Of a stretch of 64,000 nt of DNA, positions 50,922 through 59,031 are shown one piece after another. The DNA comes from UBA7803 sp034522075 (GTDB taxonomy: Bacteria > Pseudomonadota > Gammaproteobacteria > Pseudomonadales > Azotimanducaceae). The position numbers were made by a program, and so were the translations under genes. Every line of letters starts with the position of its first letter. Position 1 is the first letter of the stretch. Where the stretch lies: positions 62,001 to 126,000 of the forward strand of contig JAXHLO010000035.1 in the NCBI GenBank assembly GCA_034522075.1, read 5' to 3'. The notes below the pieces were generated by a model that saw nothing but the letters and a program-made list of their open reading frames with translations, searched no databases and was not told the DNA's origin.

Positions 50922-51491
50922 TTACTGGGCTTCCTGTGGGGCCTTCTGAGCCTTCTTCGTTTTTTTGCTGGGAGCCAGCACCATGATCATCTGCCGCCCT
51001 TCGAACTTCGGTTCGGATTCCACCTGGCCGACTTCCTCGAGGTCTTCGGCGATGCGCGACATCAGGTTCAGACCGATTTCCGGGTGAACCACCTCGCGGC
51101 CGCGGAAGCGCAGCGAGACCTTGGCTTTGTCTCCGTCTTCCAGAAAACGCTTCAGGTTGCGTAGCTTGACCTGATAGTCGCCTTCCTCAGTACCCGGACG
51201 AAACTTCATCTCCTTGATCTGGATCTGCTTCTGCTTCTTCTTCTGAGCTGCCTTGGTTTTCTTCAGCTCGAAGAGATGCTTGCCGTAGTCCATGACCTTG
51301 ACCACCGGCGGCTCGGCATCCGGCGCGATCAGCACCAGGTCGAGCGCAGCCCGACGGGCATTGTCCAAGGCTTCGTCCCGGGAAACGACACCGACTTGCT
51401 CACCGTCGGCACCTATCAAGCGTACATTCGATGCTCGTATGTCCTCGTTCAGAACAGACCGCTCGACACGCTTACTGCCACCCTTCTTAAT
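50922..51491 (-). CDS. infC: Translation initiation factor IF-3 with AUU start
   Basis: Reading upstream from the obvious frame, IF-3 sequence continues past the first ATG: KKGGSKRVERSVLNEDIRAS then NVRLIGADGEQVGVVSRDEA. The N-terminus fits a start at ATT 51491 with GGAGAG eight bases upstream, as in the AUU start of enteric infC, which lets IF-3 limit its own synthesis. The 189-residue product then has the full N-domain, the linker (DYGKHLFELKKTKAAQKKKQ) and the C-domain (IKEMKFRPGTEEGDYQVKLR, RGREVVHPEIGLNLM, EGRQMIMVLAPSKK). Normally thrS lies immediately upstream; here it does not. Confidence 0.95.
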   Translation of the reverse strand: MKKGGSKRVERSVLNEDIRASNVRLIGADGEQVGVVSRDEALDNARRAALDLVLIAPDAEPPVVKVMDYGKHLFELKKTKAAQKKKQKQIQIKEMKFRPGTEEGDYQVKLRNLKRFLEDGDKAKVSLRFRGREVVHPEIGLNLMSRIAEDLEEVGQVESEPKFEGRQMIMVLAPSKKTKKAQKAPQEAQ

Positions 51492-51745
51492 AGGCGCTCT
51501 CCATCATCGTTGTACTGCTCTTACCCGCTCCATCGAACGAATATGCAATAAGAAACGGCCGACCAGAACCCGCCTTTCCAGGGATCTGTCGACCGGATTC
51601 ACCCCGGAACCCTGTGGGATTCCGGCTTCCCGCCGCCGGCCGAGGCATTTCTGGCCCCGGTCCTGAGACAGCAACCGCGGATTTTACTGCCCCACGCTGC
51701 ACCGCACAAGCCCGATTCACGGGCGATTCCGGACGCACGGGAAGC
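51492..51745. other. Upstream region of infC, no gene
   Basis: About 250 bp. Expected to hold the infC promoter on the minus strand; I can not assign it. thrS or a fragment of it is not seen. Confidence 0.5.
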
Positions 51746-51773
51746 TTTGATCTCGCCGCGGATCTTGTATGAT
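51746..51773 (+). promoter_or_regulatory. Promoter of tRNA-Val
   Basis: TTTGAT, 16 bp, TATGAT, 40 bp before the tRNA 5' end; a GCCGGCGTAACGCCGGC hairpin lies between. Confidence 0.6.
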
Positions 51774-51813
51774 ACGCGCCCTGCCGGCGTAACGCCGGCG
51801 GACCTGCCCGTGC

Positions 51814-51890
<77 letters not shown>

Positions 51891-52238
51891 AGCAAATCAG
51901 ACACTTAGACTCAACGCGAACGACACCTAGACCAATCCTGCCCCACGGTGACGCAGAAATGCGACGCCGCAGCGAAAACCACACCCCAGTAGCGCCGCGC
52001 CTGCTGGTCGAGCTGTGAGAGGCCGCACTTACCGATCAGCCCCAGGAACTGCTGTGAGCAGCATTCGTGCGGAGTCTGTCGGACGAGCAGCGAGCGGCTG
52101 CGTTGGCGCTGATAGCGACGGCCGACAATGGCGAGATGCTGTTCTGGGTGCGGCCGCCCGGCTCCGTTGAGAGTCAAACCATTTTTGTGTATCGCGCAGA
52201 TAGTACAACTTGTGCTTGTGTTCTTCAGAGCCCCATAT
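51891..52238. other. Gene-poor stretch between tRNA-Val and Fic gene
   Basis: About 350 bp. GC-rich at the left (to about 52170), then AT-rich. Weak frames in 52067-52180 (LSDEQRAAALALIATADNGE) suggest a decayed gene but no family is certain. No copy of the tRNA 3' end is found to the right of the Fic gene. Confidence 0.4.
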
Positions 52239-52262
52239 GTGATATACAATATTGTGTATCAC
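52239..52262. promoter_or_regulatory. 24-bp near-palindrome upstream of Fic gene
   Basis: Arms GTGATATACA and TGTGTATCAC around AATATT, 22 of 24 positions symmetric, 56 bp before the Fic start. Form and place suit an operator. Confidence 0.55.
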
Positions 52263-52317
52263 AGAATTACTTTTCACAATACACAAGCTAGAATTGTATT
52301 CTCAGCGGAGGACACAA

Positions 52318-53420
52318 ATGAATCCATTCAATCCACCATACCTACCGCCACGATCATTGGATAATGACTTGATAGGGTTAACTACCTTAGTGGGTCAGGC
52401 CAACGCAATCTTGTCCCGTTACGACGGCATGCTTGAGGGAATTATCAATCCTCAAGTTCTGCTCTCTCCGCTCATGATGAAGGAGGCAGAGTGGTCGTCT
52501 CGCATTGAGGGGACGATAGCTACGGCAAATGAAGTCTACGCAAATCAGGCGGGCGCAGAGTTTGAGCCAGAGAAGCGAGCGGACATCGAAGAAATCCTGA
52601 ACTACCGACATACCATGCAGATCGCTGACTCGACAATTAAGGAAGGTCCGATCTCGCTGCATATGATGAGAGCGATGCACGAAGCGCTCATGAGGGGTGT
52701 TCGAGGCCAGGACAAGAATCCAGGCAGGTTCCGAACGACACAGAACTGGATAGGCCCAAAAGGGTGCCGAATCGAGGAGGCGACATATGTCCCGCCATCC
52801 CCGCTCAGGCTCCAAGATCATCTAGATCAGTTCCAGCGTTGGATTCAGAGCAATGACAATTCAATAGATCCGATCGTCAAGACTGCGCTCTTACATGCAC
52901 AATTTGAAATGATTCACCCTTTCGACGATGGCAACGGCCGAATTGGCCGTCTATTGATCCCACTTTATCTAACTCAGGTTGGCAGTCTTGTCAGCCCATC
53001 GCTCTACATTAGTGGCTATTTCGATCAACATAGAGACCAGTACACGCATCGGCTGGCGCAGGTCTCGCGCGAGCAAGATTGGAGAGGTTGGATAATCTTT
53101 TTTCTAGAGGCCCTTGTTCATCAAGCTCGTGTCAACCTCGAACTAGTTCGGCGCATCCGCGGCCTGTACGAAAGTATGAAAGTCCAAGTCTCCGATGCCA
53201 CCCACTCCCTTCAGGCCATTCGTATCATTGATACGCTATTTGATAGACCGATATTTAAGGCATCGGCACTGCATGAAGAGCTGGGTATCAACAGGCCATT
53301 AGCCGCCAAATACATATAGTATCTCTGAAGGAACAGAACATACTCATCGAGTTGCGGGCGGCCCGGGGGCGAAGGGCAGCGATCCTATGCTTTGAGCCTC
53401 TCCAAGAGATCGTTAGCTAA
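52318..53420 (+). CDS. Fic-family protein (class II), C-terminal frameshift
   Basis: ATG 52318 follows GGAGGA. The product has an N-terminal Fic_N region with the inhibitory motif SSRIEG (pattern S-x-x-x-E-G, placing it in class II), then the Fic domain with the catalytic HPFDDGNGRIGRLLIPLYLT and a winged-helix C-terminus (ALHEELGINRPLAAKYI). At about 53316 a one-base shift interrupts: the family ending continues in the next frame as LKEQNILIELRAARGRRAAI LCFEPLQEIV to TAA 53420. Fic enzymes transfer AMP to target proteins. The gene is much AT-richer than its surroundings, suggesting recent acquisition; a 24-bp palindrome precedes it. Confidence 0.85.
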
Positions 53421-53579
53421 AGTCGCTATATGCCGGTTTGTACCGCTGAACCCAGCCATATGCACCCGACGCCGTGACCAGTCCTCAATCGGGGAATTTC
53501 AAACCCCCTGCTCAGACCACACGGTTATTTGGCGCCCCGCCGCCGACCCCGCACAATGGTCCTGCTGGAGGGTCACGTC

Positions 53580-54014
53580 ATGAAGACGGTCCGTGATGTC
53601 CTGAATCACACGGGGGCCACGAGCGTGCACAGCGTCTCGCCCATTGCCACCGTGTACGAAGCCATCGAAAGCATGTCCGAGCGGCATGTCGGTGCTTTGC
53701 CCGTACTGCAGGACAACACCCTGGTGGGCATCATCTCCGAGCGTGACTATGCGCGCAAAGTCATTCTCAAAGACAGATCGTCCAAAAACACCCGCGTCTC
53801 CGAGATCATGACCCAGGACGTGGTGACCGTGGACCGCGAACACACGGTGGATGCCTGCATCAATCTGATGAAATCCCACCATATCCGCCATCTGGTGGTG
53901 GTGGAGGAAGGCCGGGTGACAGGCATGCTGTCGCTGCGCGATCTGTTCACCGAGATCATCGACGAGCAGGCGCAGACCATCGACCAGCTCGAACACTATA
54001 TTCAGGGGCAATAA
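53580..54014 (+). CDS. CBS-domain protein
   Basis: A 144-residue protein made of two CBS domains (SVHSVSPIATVYEAIESMSE RHVGALPVLQDNTLVGIISERDY; VSEIMTQDVVTVDREHTVDA, HHIRHLVVVEEGRVTGMLSLRD). Stand-alone CBS pairs bind AMP, ATP or S-adenosylmethionine and regulate partners, often alternating monomer and dimer. ATG 53580 follows GGAGGG. Soluble, no partner adjoins; the acetyltransferase gene follows 45 bp later. Confidence 0.92.
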   Translation: MKTVRDVLNHTGATSVHSVSPIATVYEAIESMSERHVGALPVLQDNTLVGIISERDYARKVILKDRSSKNTRVSEIMTQDVVTVDREHTVDACINLMKSHHIRHLVVVEEGRVTGMLSLRDLFTEIIDEQAQTIDQLEHYIQGQ

Positions 54015-54058
54015 CCGCCCGGCACCACACAGGCGGATCGGGGTAACATCACCGGTCC

Positions 54059-54490
54059 ATGATCAAACTCGCAGAAGTCACCCCGAAGAACCTGGAAGCC
54101 GTAATGGCGCTCGAGGTGGCACCGGACCAGGCAGGCCTGGTGGCACCCAATGCCCACTCCATTGCAGAGGCCCATTACGAGCCGAAGTCCTGGTTCCGCG
54201 CCATCTGTGCCGGACGCACCCCGGTGGGATTCGTCATGCTCCTCGAGGACCCGCCGGCCCACCACATCTGGCGCATGATGATCGGTGCGGAGCATCAGGG
54301 CCATGGTTACGGTGCCGCAGCCGTGAAGCAGATCATCAAACGCGCGCGCCGGACCCCGGGCATCGAGCGGGTGACGGTTTCCTACGTGGACCTGCCGGGC
54401 AATCCGGCGCCCTTCTACCGCAGCCTCGGCTTCCGGGAAACCGGCGAACTCGATGAAGGCGAAATCGTCATGGCCCTGGGGTTGAACTGA
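54059..54490 (+). CDS. GNAT acetyltransferase (SpeG/PaiA-like)
   Basis: A 143-residue GNAT domain: EVTPKNLEAVMALEVAPDQA with the ENW-like opening of spermidine/spermine acetyltransferases, WRMMIGAEHQGHGYGAAAVK, the acetyl-CoA loop Q-G-H-G-Y-G-A, and SYVDLPGNPAPFYRSLGFRE. Such enzymes acetylate polyamines or small amines. ATG 54059; same strand as the CBS gene. Confidence 0.88.
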   Translation: MIKLAEVTPKNLEAVMALEVAPDQAGLVAPNAHSIAEAHYEPKSWFRAICAGRTPVGFVMLLEDPPAHHIWRMMIGAEHQGHGYGAAAVKQIIKRARRTPGIERVTVSYVDLPGNPAPFYRSLGFRETGELDEGEIVMALGLN

Positions 54491-54514
54491 CCGCCGGCGG
54501 AACCCCGCCGCGCA

Positions 54515-54766
54515 TCAGCGCCAGGGGATATGGTCCATATTCACCACGGTGACATCGTCGCGGTCGATGTGCTCCGGCAGCGCCGGGTCGTCGTTCAGAT
54601 ACATCATGGTATCCACGAACAGACGGGCCTCGGCCTGCGCCTCTCGGCGTGATCTGAAGGGTCCCCGCTTACCTTCCCGCGTGCGGACGAACCAGCGCTC
54701 GTCTTCGCACATGATGCGGTCTTCGGCACGGGCGTAACGTTTCTGAATCTTGTCTGACTTACGCAT
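54515..54766 (-). CDS. DUF6316-like small protein
   Basis: An 83-residue protein: start MRKSDKIQKRYARAEDRIMC, core WFVRTREGKRGPFRSRREAQ, and a short acidic end. The W-x-T-REG-x-GPF-x-S-x-x-EA pattern is the DUF6316-type domain; function unknown. Start at ATG 54766; the long open extension to 55135 overlaps a Fur-like site and another gene and is not coding. Divergent from the small membrane protein at 54884. Confidence 0.75.
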   Translation of the reverse strand: MRKSDKIQKRYARAEDRIMCEDERWFVRTREGKRGPFRSRREAQAEARLFVDTMMYLNDDPALPEHIDRDDVTVVNMDHIPWR

Positions 54767-54846
54767 GGCCGCATTGTCGCGCAAATGACAGCCGGCCGGG
54801 TCAGGAAATCCGCATTCGAATGTGAGCTTGACAGTGCGTTTTAAAT

Positions 54847-54865
54847 GCGAATAATTATCATTCTC
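54847..54865. promoter_or_regulatory. Probable Fur box upstream of small membrane protein
   Basis: GCGAATAATTATCATTCTC matches about 14 of the 19 Fur consensus positions, including the central ATTATCATT. It ends 19 bp before the ATG of the next gene. Confidence 0.6.
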
Positions 54866-54883
54866 GTATGAGCGGAGGCAGCC

Positions 54884-55099
54884 ATGCTGACTCGACCACC
54901 CCTGTCCCGCCTGGAGCCCGCCCTGGATGCCGCCGGCCGCCACTCCTTTCTGCGCCGGCGGGTGCTGAGGGCGAAGGGCCCTGCGGACGTCTCCCTGCGC
55001 CGCCGGCGACGCGTCGCCGCGAGCCTGGCCTGCATCACCGGCGCAGCCGGCTTCTTCGCGTTGTATGTGCTGAGCTGGGTGGTGGTTCTGGATCTTTAG
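54884..55099 (+). CDS. Small membrane protein behind a Fur box
   Basis: A 71-residue protein from ATG 54884, with GGAGG nine bases upstream and a Fur-like site just before that. The first 45 residues are basic (RRRVLRAKGPADVSLRRRRR) and the rest is one hydrophobic helix (ACITGAAGFFALYVLSWVVV LDL). No family is recognised; nearby genes are unrelated. Iron-regulated single-helix proteins of this size exist in many bacteria but are poorly studied, so this is a candidate for an iron-starvation protein. Confidence 0.6.
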   Translation: MLTRPPLSRLEPALDAAGRHSFLRRRVLRAKGPADVSLRRRRRVAASLACITGAAGFFALYVLSWVVVLDL

Positions 55100-55133
55100 C
55101 CGATTACAATCCTCGTGGCACGAGGAGAGGCCC

Positions 55134-55767
55134 ATGAAGATCGACCTGCTCGGCCCCGGCTTCTGGGCGGTGACACGCTACGACGACGTGGCCGCCATCG
55201 GCCGCGACCCGAAAACCTACTCTTCCGAACCCACCATCATGATCCCCGACCCGGCCCAGGGCTCAGGCATCGAATTCGGCGATCGCAAGATGATGCTGAT
55301 GATGGATCCGCCGGCGCATACGCAGTTCCGCAAGATCATCAGCCGCGAGTTCACCAAGGGGCCTGCCGCTCGACGATGGGCGCAAACTCTACCGCCTCAC
55401 CGAGATCATTCATTCAGCCCCGGAAACGCTGCCGGAAGGGGCCCAGACGAACGCCGTGCTGCAGATGTTCGAGTACGCCCAGGGGGTCTATGAGGACAAG
55501 CTGAACGAACCCGGCGACGACCTGGCCAGCCAGATCGTGCATGCGGAAGTGGACGGCAAGCGGCTGGATCAGTTCGACTTTCAACTGTTCTTCCTGCTGC
55601 TCATCGACGCCGGCGGCGATACTACGCGCAATCTGGTGGCCGGCGTCGAACTTCATTTCCGGGATCCGACGGATGCCCATCCGCTTCACACCGGCTGCAC
55701 CTGGCGCCTGACACCCTGCGGAACATACGGATGGCGGGCCGCACCGCAACCCCTTATGCTCGGGTAG
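55134..55767 (+). pseudogene. Cytochrome P450 fragment, missing both ends
   Basis: Recognisable P450 segments in order: LGPGFWAVTRYDDVAAIGRD, DPPAHTQFRKIISREFTKG (the conserved B-C region), then in a different frame DDLASQIVHAEVDGKRLDQF and the I-helix LLLIDAGGDTTRNLVAG. The first ~60 residues, parts between, and the whole C-terminal third with the heme-binding Cys are absent. The bacterial CYP125/CYP142-like or CYP107-like families, used for steroid or terpene oxidation, have this pattern, but the fragment is too short to place. It cannot bind heme, so it is a dead gene. Confidence 0.65.
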
Positions 55768-55769
55768 TC

Positions 55770-56096
55770 ATGAAGCTGTCGATAATCATCACCTTTGCCG
55801 CCCTGTGCTGGTCTGTTGCCAGCCGGGCTGATGTATATGCCTACGTCAACGACAACGGCGACTATGTCGTCACACCGGACAAGCCGGGAAGAAACGTCGC
55901 GGAATACGCGGTGCTCACCGACGATGGTGAATTCATACGTCTGGTCCGGCCGCGCGACATGGACGTGCCCATTACCCACTGGCGGCCGTGGTTTCTGCCC
56001 AAAGAACCCGACCCTTACGACGCCGACCCTGAGCTGTACCGGGAGCGGGAGGGTACAGTCGGAATTGAAGAGCTGCCTGAGGATCCTCAGGACTGA
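55770..56096 (+). CDS. Small secreted protein, DUF4124-like
   Basis: A 108-residue protein: signal peptide (LSIIITFAALCWSVASRA), then DVYAYVNDNGDYVVTPDKPG RNVAEYAVLTDDGEFIRLVR and an acidic Pro-rich end. The AYVNDNGDYVVTPDKPG stretch resembles the DUF4124 strand-turn found at the N-terminus of secreted transglycosylases and other periplasmic proteins. ATG 55770. Two bases separate it from the end of the P450 fragment. Confidence 0.65.
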   Translation: MKLSIIITFAALCWSVASRADVYAYVNDNGDYVVTPDKPGRNVAEYAVLTDDGEFIRLVRPRDMDVPITHWRPWFLPKEPDPYDADPELYREREGTVGIEELPEDPQD

Positions 56097-56136
56097 GCGG
56101 TGGTTCGACAGCAGGCAGGGATTCGCGATCTCCAGC

Positions 56137-56180
56137 TGTGGGAGCGATCTCCAGATCGCGATCTGGAGATCGCTCCCACA
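56137..56180. repeat. REP-like perfect palindrome
   Basis: A 44-bp sequence identical to its reverse complement (arm TGTGGGAGCGATCTCCAGAT). It follows the secreted-protein gene and lies 14 bp after the uvrB stop (convergent); it could terminate both transcripts. Confidence 0.85.
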
Positions 56181-56193
56181 GGTTGCAGCGCCG

Positions 56194-58221
56194 CTAGGCC
56201 ATCAGCCGTTCGGCTTTGATTTCCTGAATGCGGTCGCGCAGGGCGGCGGCCTCCTCGAACTCCAGATTGCGGGCGTGCTCGAGCATCTGATTTTCCAGCT
56301 TTTCCAGCATCCGTCCCAGAGCCTTGGGGTCATCGGGAATCTGCAGGTCTTCCCGGCGCGCCTTGCGCCCGGCTGCAGCCGCGCTGCGCCGTCCCATGCC
56401 GGGGGCGTTGGTGCGCGCGCCTTCCATGACGTCGGCCACCCGCTTGAGGATGGTCGTCGGCGTGATGTCGTTTTCTTCGTTGAAGCTGAGCTGTTTGTTG
56501 CGCCGCCGCTCGGTCTCATCGAGCGCCCGGCGCATGGAGCCGGTGATTTTGTCGCCATAGAGTATGGCGCGGCCATGAACGTTGCGTGCCGCCCGGCCGA
56601 TGGTCTGAATGAGTGAACGCTCCGCGCGCAGAAAACCTTCCTTGTCGGCATCGAGAATGGCCACCAGCGACACCTCGGGCATATCCAGCCCTTCGCGCAG
56701 CAGGTTGATACCCACCAGCACATCGAACTCGCCGAGGCGCAGATCGCGGATGATCTCCATACGCTCCACGGTGTCGATGTCGGAGTGCAGATAGCGTACG
56801 CGGATGTCGTTGTCGTCCAGATAGTCCGTGAGATCTTCGGCCATGCGCTTGGTCAGCGTGGTGACCAGCACCCGCTCGCCGGCGGCCACCGTGGCGCGGA
56901 TCTCGCCGAACAGGTCGTCCACCTGGGTGGATGCGGGGCGCACTTCCACCTCCGGATCCACCAGCCCGGTGGGGCGCACCACCTGCTCCACCACCTGGCC
57001 CGACATGCGGGCCTCGTAGTCCGCCGGGGTGGCAGACACGAAGATGGCCTGCGGCGCCAGTTGCTCCCATTCATCGAAACGCAGCGGCCGGTTGTCCAGC
57101 GCTGAGGGCAGGCGGAAGCCGTACTCCACCAGGGTTTCCTTACGCGAGCGGTCGCCTTTGTACATGCCGCCGATCTGCGGCACGGTGACGTGGCTCTCGT
57201 CGATGATCAGCAGCGCGTCACTGGGCAGATAGTCGAACAGCGTGGGCGGCGGCTGTCCCGGCTCGCGCCCCGACAGATAGCGGGAGTAGTTCTCGATACC
57301 GTTGCAGTAACCCAGCTCCCGGATCATCTCCAGATCGAACTGGGTGCGCTGCTCCAGACGCTGCGCTTCCACCAGCTTGTTGTGCGCACGCAGATATTCC
57401 AGCCGCTCCCTGAGCTCGTCTTTGATGTCGTCGAGTACGGCGAGAATGCGCTCCCGGGGGGTCACGTAGTGGGTCTTGGGGAACACCGTATAGCGCGGCA
57501 GGCGGTTGATGACTTCGCCGGTGAGCGGATCGAACACCGAGATGTTCTCGATTTCGTCGTCGAACAGCTCCACCCGCACGGCTTCTTTTTCCGATTCGGC
57601 GGGAAAGATATCCAAGACGTCGCCGCGCACCCGGTAGGTGCCGCGCTGGAACACCATGTCATTGCGCGTGTATTGCAGCTCCGCCAGGCGCGTGAGGATG
57701 TAGCGCTGGTCCACCTTATCGCCGCGGTCGAGATGCAGCACCATGCGCAGATACGACTGCGGGTCGCCCAGGCCGTAGATGGCCGACACGGAGGCGACGA
57801 TGATGGTGTCACGCCGTTCCAGCAGGGCCTTGGTGGCGGACAGGCGCATCTGCTCGATATGCGCGTTTACCGAAGCGTCTTTCTCGATATAGGTGTCCGA
57901 CGACGGAACGTAGGCCTCGGGCTGGTAATAGTCGTAGTAGGAGACGAAGTACTCCACCGCGTTATGCGGGAAGAACGCCTTGAATTCGCCGTACAACTGG
58001 GCCGCCAGCGTCTTGTTCGGCGCCAGCACCAGGGTGGGCCGCTGCACGGCCTCGATGACATTGGCGACGGAGAAGGTCTTGCCCGAGCCGGTTACCCCGA
58101 GCAGGGTCTGGTGGGACAGCCCGGACTCCAGACCTTCCACCAGGGCTGCAATGGCATGGGGCTGGTCGCCGGCCGGCTGATAGTCGGAGGCGACCTGGAA
58201 TTCGGCAAGCGACTTCGCCAT
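56194..58221 (-). CDS. uvrB: UvrB, excision nuclease subunit B
   Basis: A 675-residue intact helicase-like protein: Walker A GVTGSGKTFSVANV (about 42-55), beta-hairpin region with YYDYYQPEAYVPSSDTYIEK, the DEAD-like LIIDESHVTVPQIGGMYKGD, helicase motifs LVTTLTKRMAEDLTDYLDDN and GINLLREGLDMPEVSLVAIL DADKEGFLRAERSLIQTIGR, and the C-terminal UvrC-binding UVR domain (LEKLENQMLEHARNLEFEEA). UvrB loads at damaged DNA with UvrA and positions UvrC. ATG 58221. Confidence 0.98.
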   Translation of the reverse strand: MAKSLAEFQVASDYQPAGDQPHAIAALVEGLESGLSHQTLLGVTGSGKTFSVANVIEAVQRPTLVLAPNKTLAAQLYGEFKAFFPHNAVEYFVSYYDYYQPEAYVPSSDTYIEKDASVNAHIEQMRLSATKALLERRDTIIVASVSAIYGLGDPQSYLRMVLHLDRGDKVDQRYILTRLAELQYTRNDMVFQRGTYRVRGDVLDIFPAESEKEAVRVELFDDEIENISVFDPLTGEVINRLPRYTVFPKTHYVTPRERILAVLDDIKDELRERLEYLRAHNKLVEAQRLEQRTQFDLEMIRELGYCNGIENYSRYLSGREPGQPPPTLFDYLPSDALLIIDESHVTVPQIGGMYKGDRSRKETLVEYGFRLPSALDNRPLRFDEWEQLAPQAIFVSATPADYEARMSGQVVEQVVRPTGLVDPEVEVRPASTQVDDLFGEIRATVAAGERVLVTTLTKRMAEDLTDYLDDNDIRVRYLHSDIDTVERMEIIRDLRLGEFDVLVGINLLREGLDMPEVSLVAILDADKEGFLRAERSLIQTIGRAARNVHGRAILYGDKITGSMRRALDETERRRNKQLSFNEENDITPTTILKRVADVMEGARTNAPGMGRRSAAAAGRKARREDLQIPDDPKALGRMLEKLENQMLEHARNLEFEEAAALRDRIQEIKAERLMA

Positions 58222-58276
58222 AACGTACGGGGCTCCAGGTGGGCGTACGTCAGTCTACCCGACGCCGGGCGCGGTA

Positions 58277-58519
58277 TCAGGCTGCCCGGTGGTCGTCGGC
58301 CGCGCACCCGGCTTTCGACCAGAGCACGGCGTCTTCCCCCAGCTCGAACTCGCCGTTGATGAGCACATCGAATATCTCCGGCGCGCTGCCGTAGCGGTAG
58401 TGATCCGTGTAGGCCAGAACCTCGACGTAGAACGTCCGCATGAGCATGCCGGACGGTCGCCGCCCGGCCAGAAAATGCTGCCAGAGATGTCGAACAGCCC
58501 GCTGCTCTTCGCGGTTCAT
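58277..58519 (-). CDS. Hypothetical small soluble protein
   Basis: An 80-residue protein from ATG 58519 (GGGAGG five bases upstream): MNREEQRAVRHLWQHFLAGR, then a short beta-containing region and CAADDHRAA. No family is recognised. It lies 55 bp upstream of the uvrB start on the same strand and could be co-transcribed with it. No membrane segment. Confidence 0.65.
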   Translation of the reverse strand: MNREEQRAVRHLWQHFLAGRRPSGMLMRTFYVEVLAYTDHYRYGSAPEIFDVLINGEFELGEDAVLWSKAGCAADDHRAA

Positions 58520-58591
58520 AGATCCTCCCACAACTCGGTTTCACGCTACCACAGCGCCCGTGAAGGAGTCATGAAAACCGCATGGCGAGCG

Positions 58592-58864
58592 CTATGATTT
58601 GTCGGCGTCAGACTCTTCGGCCTCGGACTCGGCACCCTTGTCGTCAGCCTCAGCTGCTTCAGCAGCCGGAGCCTCGGCGGCTTCCTCAGCGGGCTCGGGC
58701 TCTTCGGGGGCCTTGGGTGCTGGCGCCTGAATCAGGCCCTGAGACAGCAGAATGGCAACCTTGTCGTCACCGCGCACCCACTGCTTGTCTTTATTGCGCA
58801 CGGCGTAGCGCTGATTGCGCTTCTTGTAGATGGTGTACTCGTCAGTTCGTGTGACCACTTGCAT
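58592..58864 (-). CDS. Hypothetical protein with acidic Ala/Glu tail
   Basis: A 90-residue protein from ATG 58864 (GGAG nine bases upstream). The first ~45 residues are a small globular part (TDEYTIYKKRNQRYAVRNKD, then WVRGDDKVAILLSQ), the remainder an Ala/Glu/Asp/Ser tail (EEPEPAEEAAEAPAAEAAEA and more), probably disordered. No family recognised. It is on the same strand as the small gene before uvrB; spacing is large (73 bp). Confidence 0.65.
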   Translation of the reverse strand: MQVVTRTDEYTIYKKRNQRYAVRNKDKQWVRGDDKVAILLSQGLIQAPAPKAPEEPEPAEEAAEAPAAEAAEADDKGAESEAEESDADKS

Positions 58865-58913
58865 GACTTTCTCCGGAGGCTGCTGTTGAGAAGCCGGCGA
58901 CTGTACACGGTAG

Positions 58914-58955
58914 TAGGAGCGATCTCCAGATCGCGATCTGGAGATCGCTCCCACC
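58914..58955. repeat. REP-like near-perfect palindrome
   Basis: The arm GGAGCGATCTCCAGATCGCG and its complement, nearly identical to the copy at 56137. It lies in the divergent gap before korA. Confidence 0.85.
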
Positions 58956-59031
58956 ATACCACCCATCAATCCTTCAAGGATTTCAGTACAATGCGCCATT
59001 TAGCGCTAATCTGGGGCTATCCGACGCCATT

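Noticed and set aside
51891..53580. Fic gene as an island integrated into tRNA-Val
   Set aside because: No copy of the tRNA-Val 3' end could be found on the far side of the gene.
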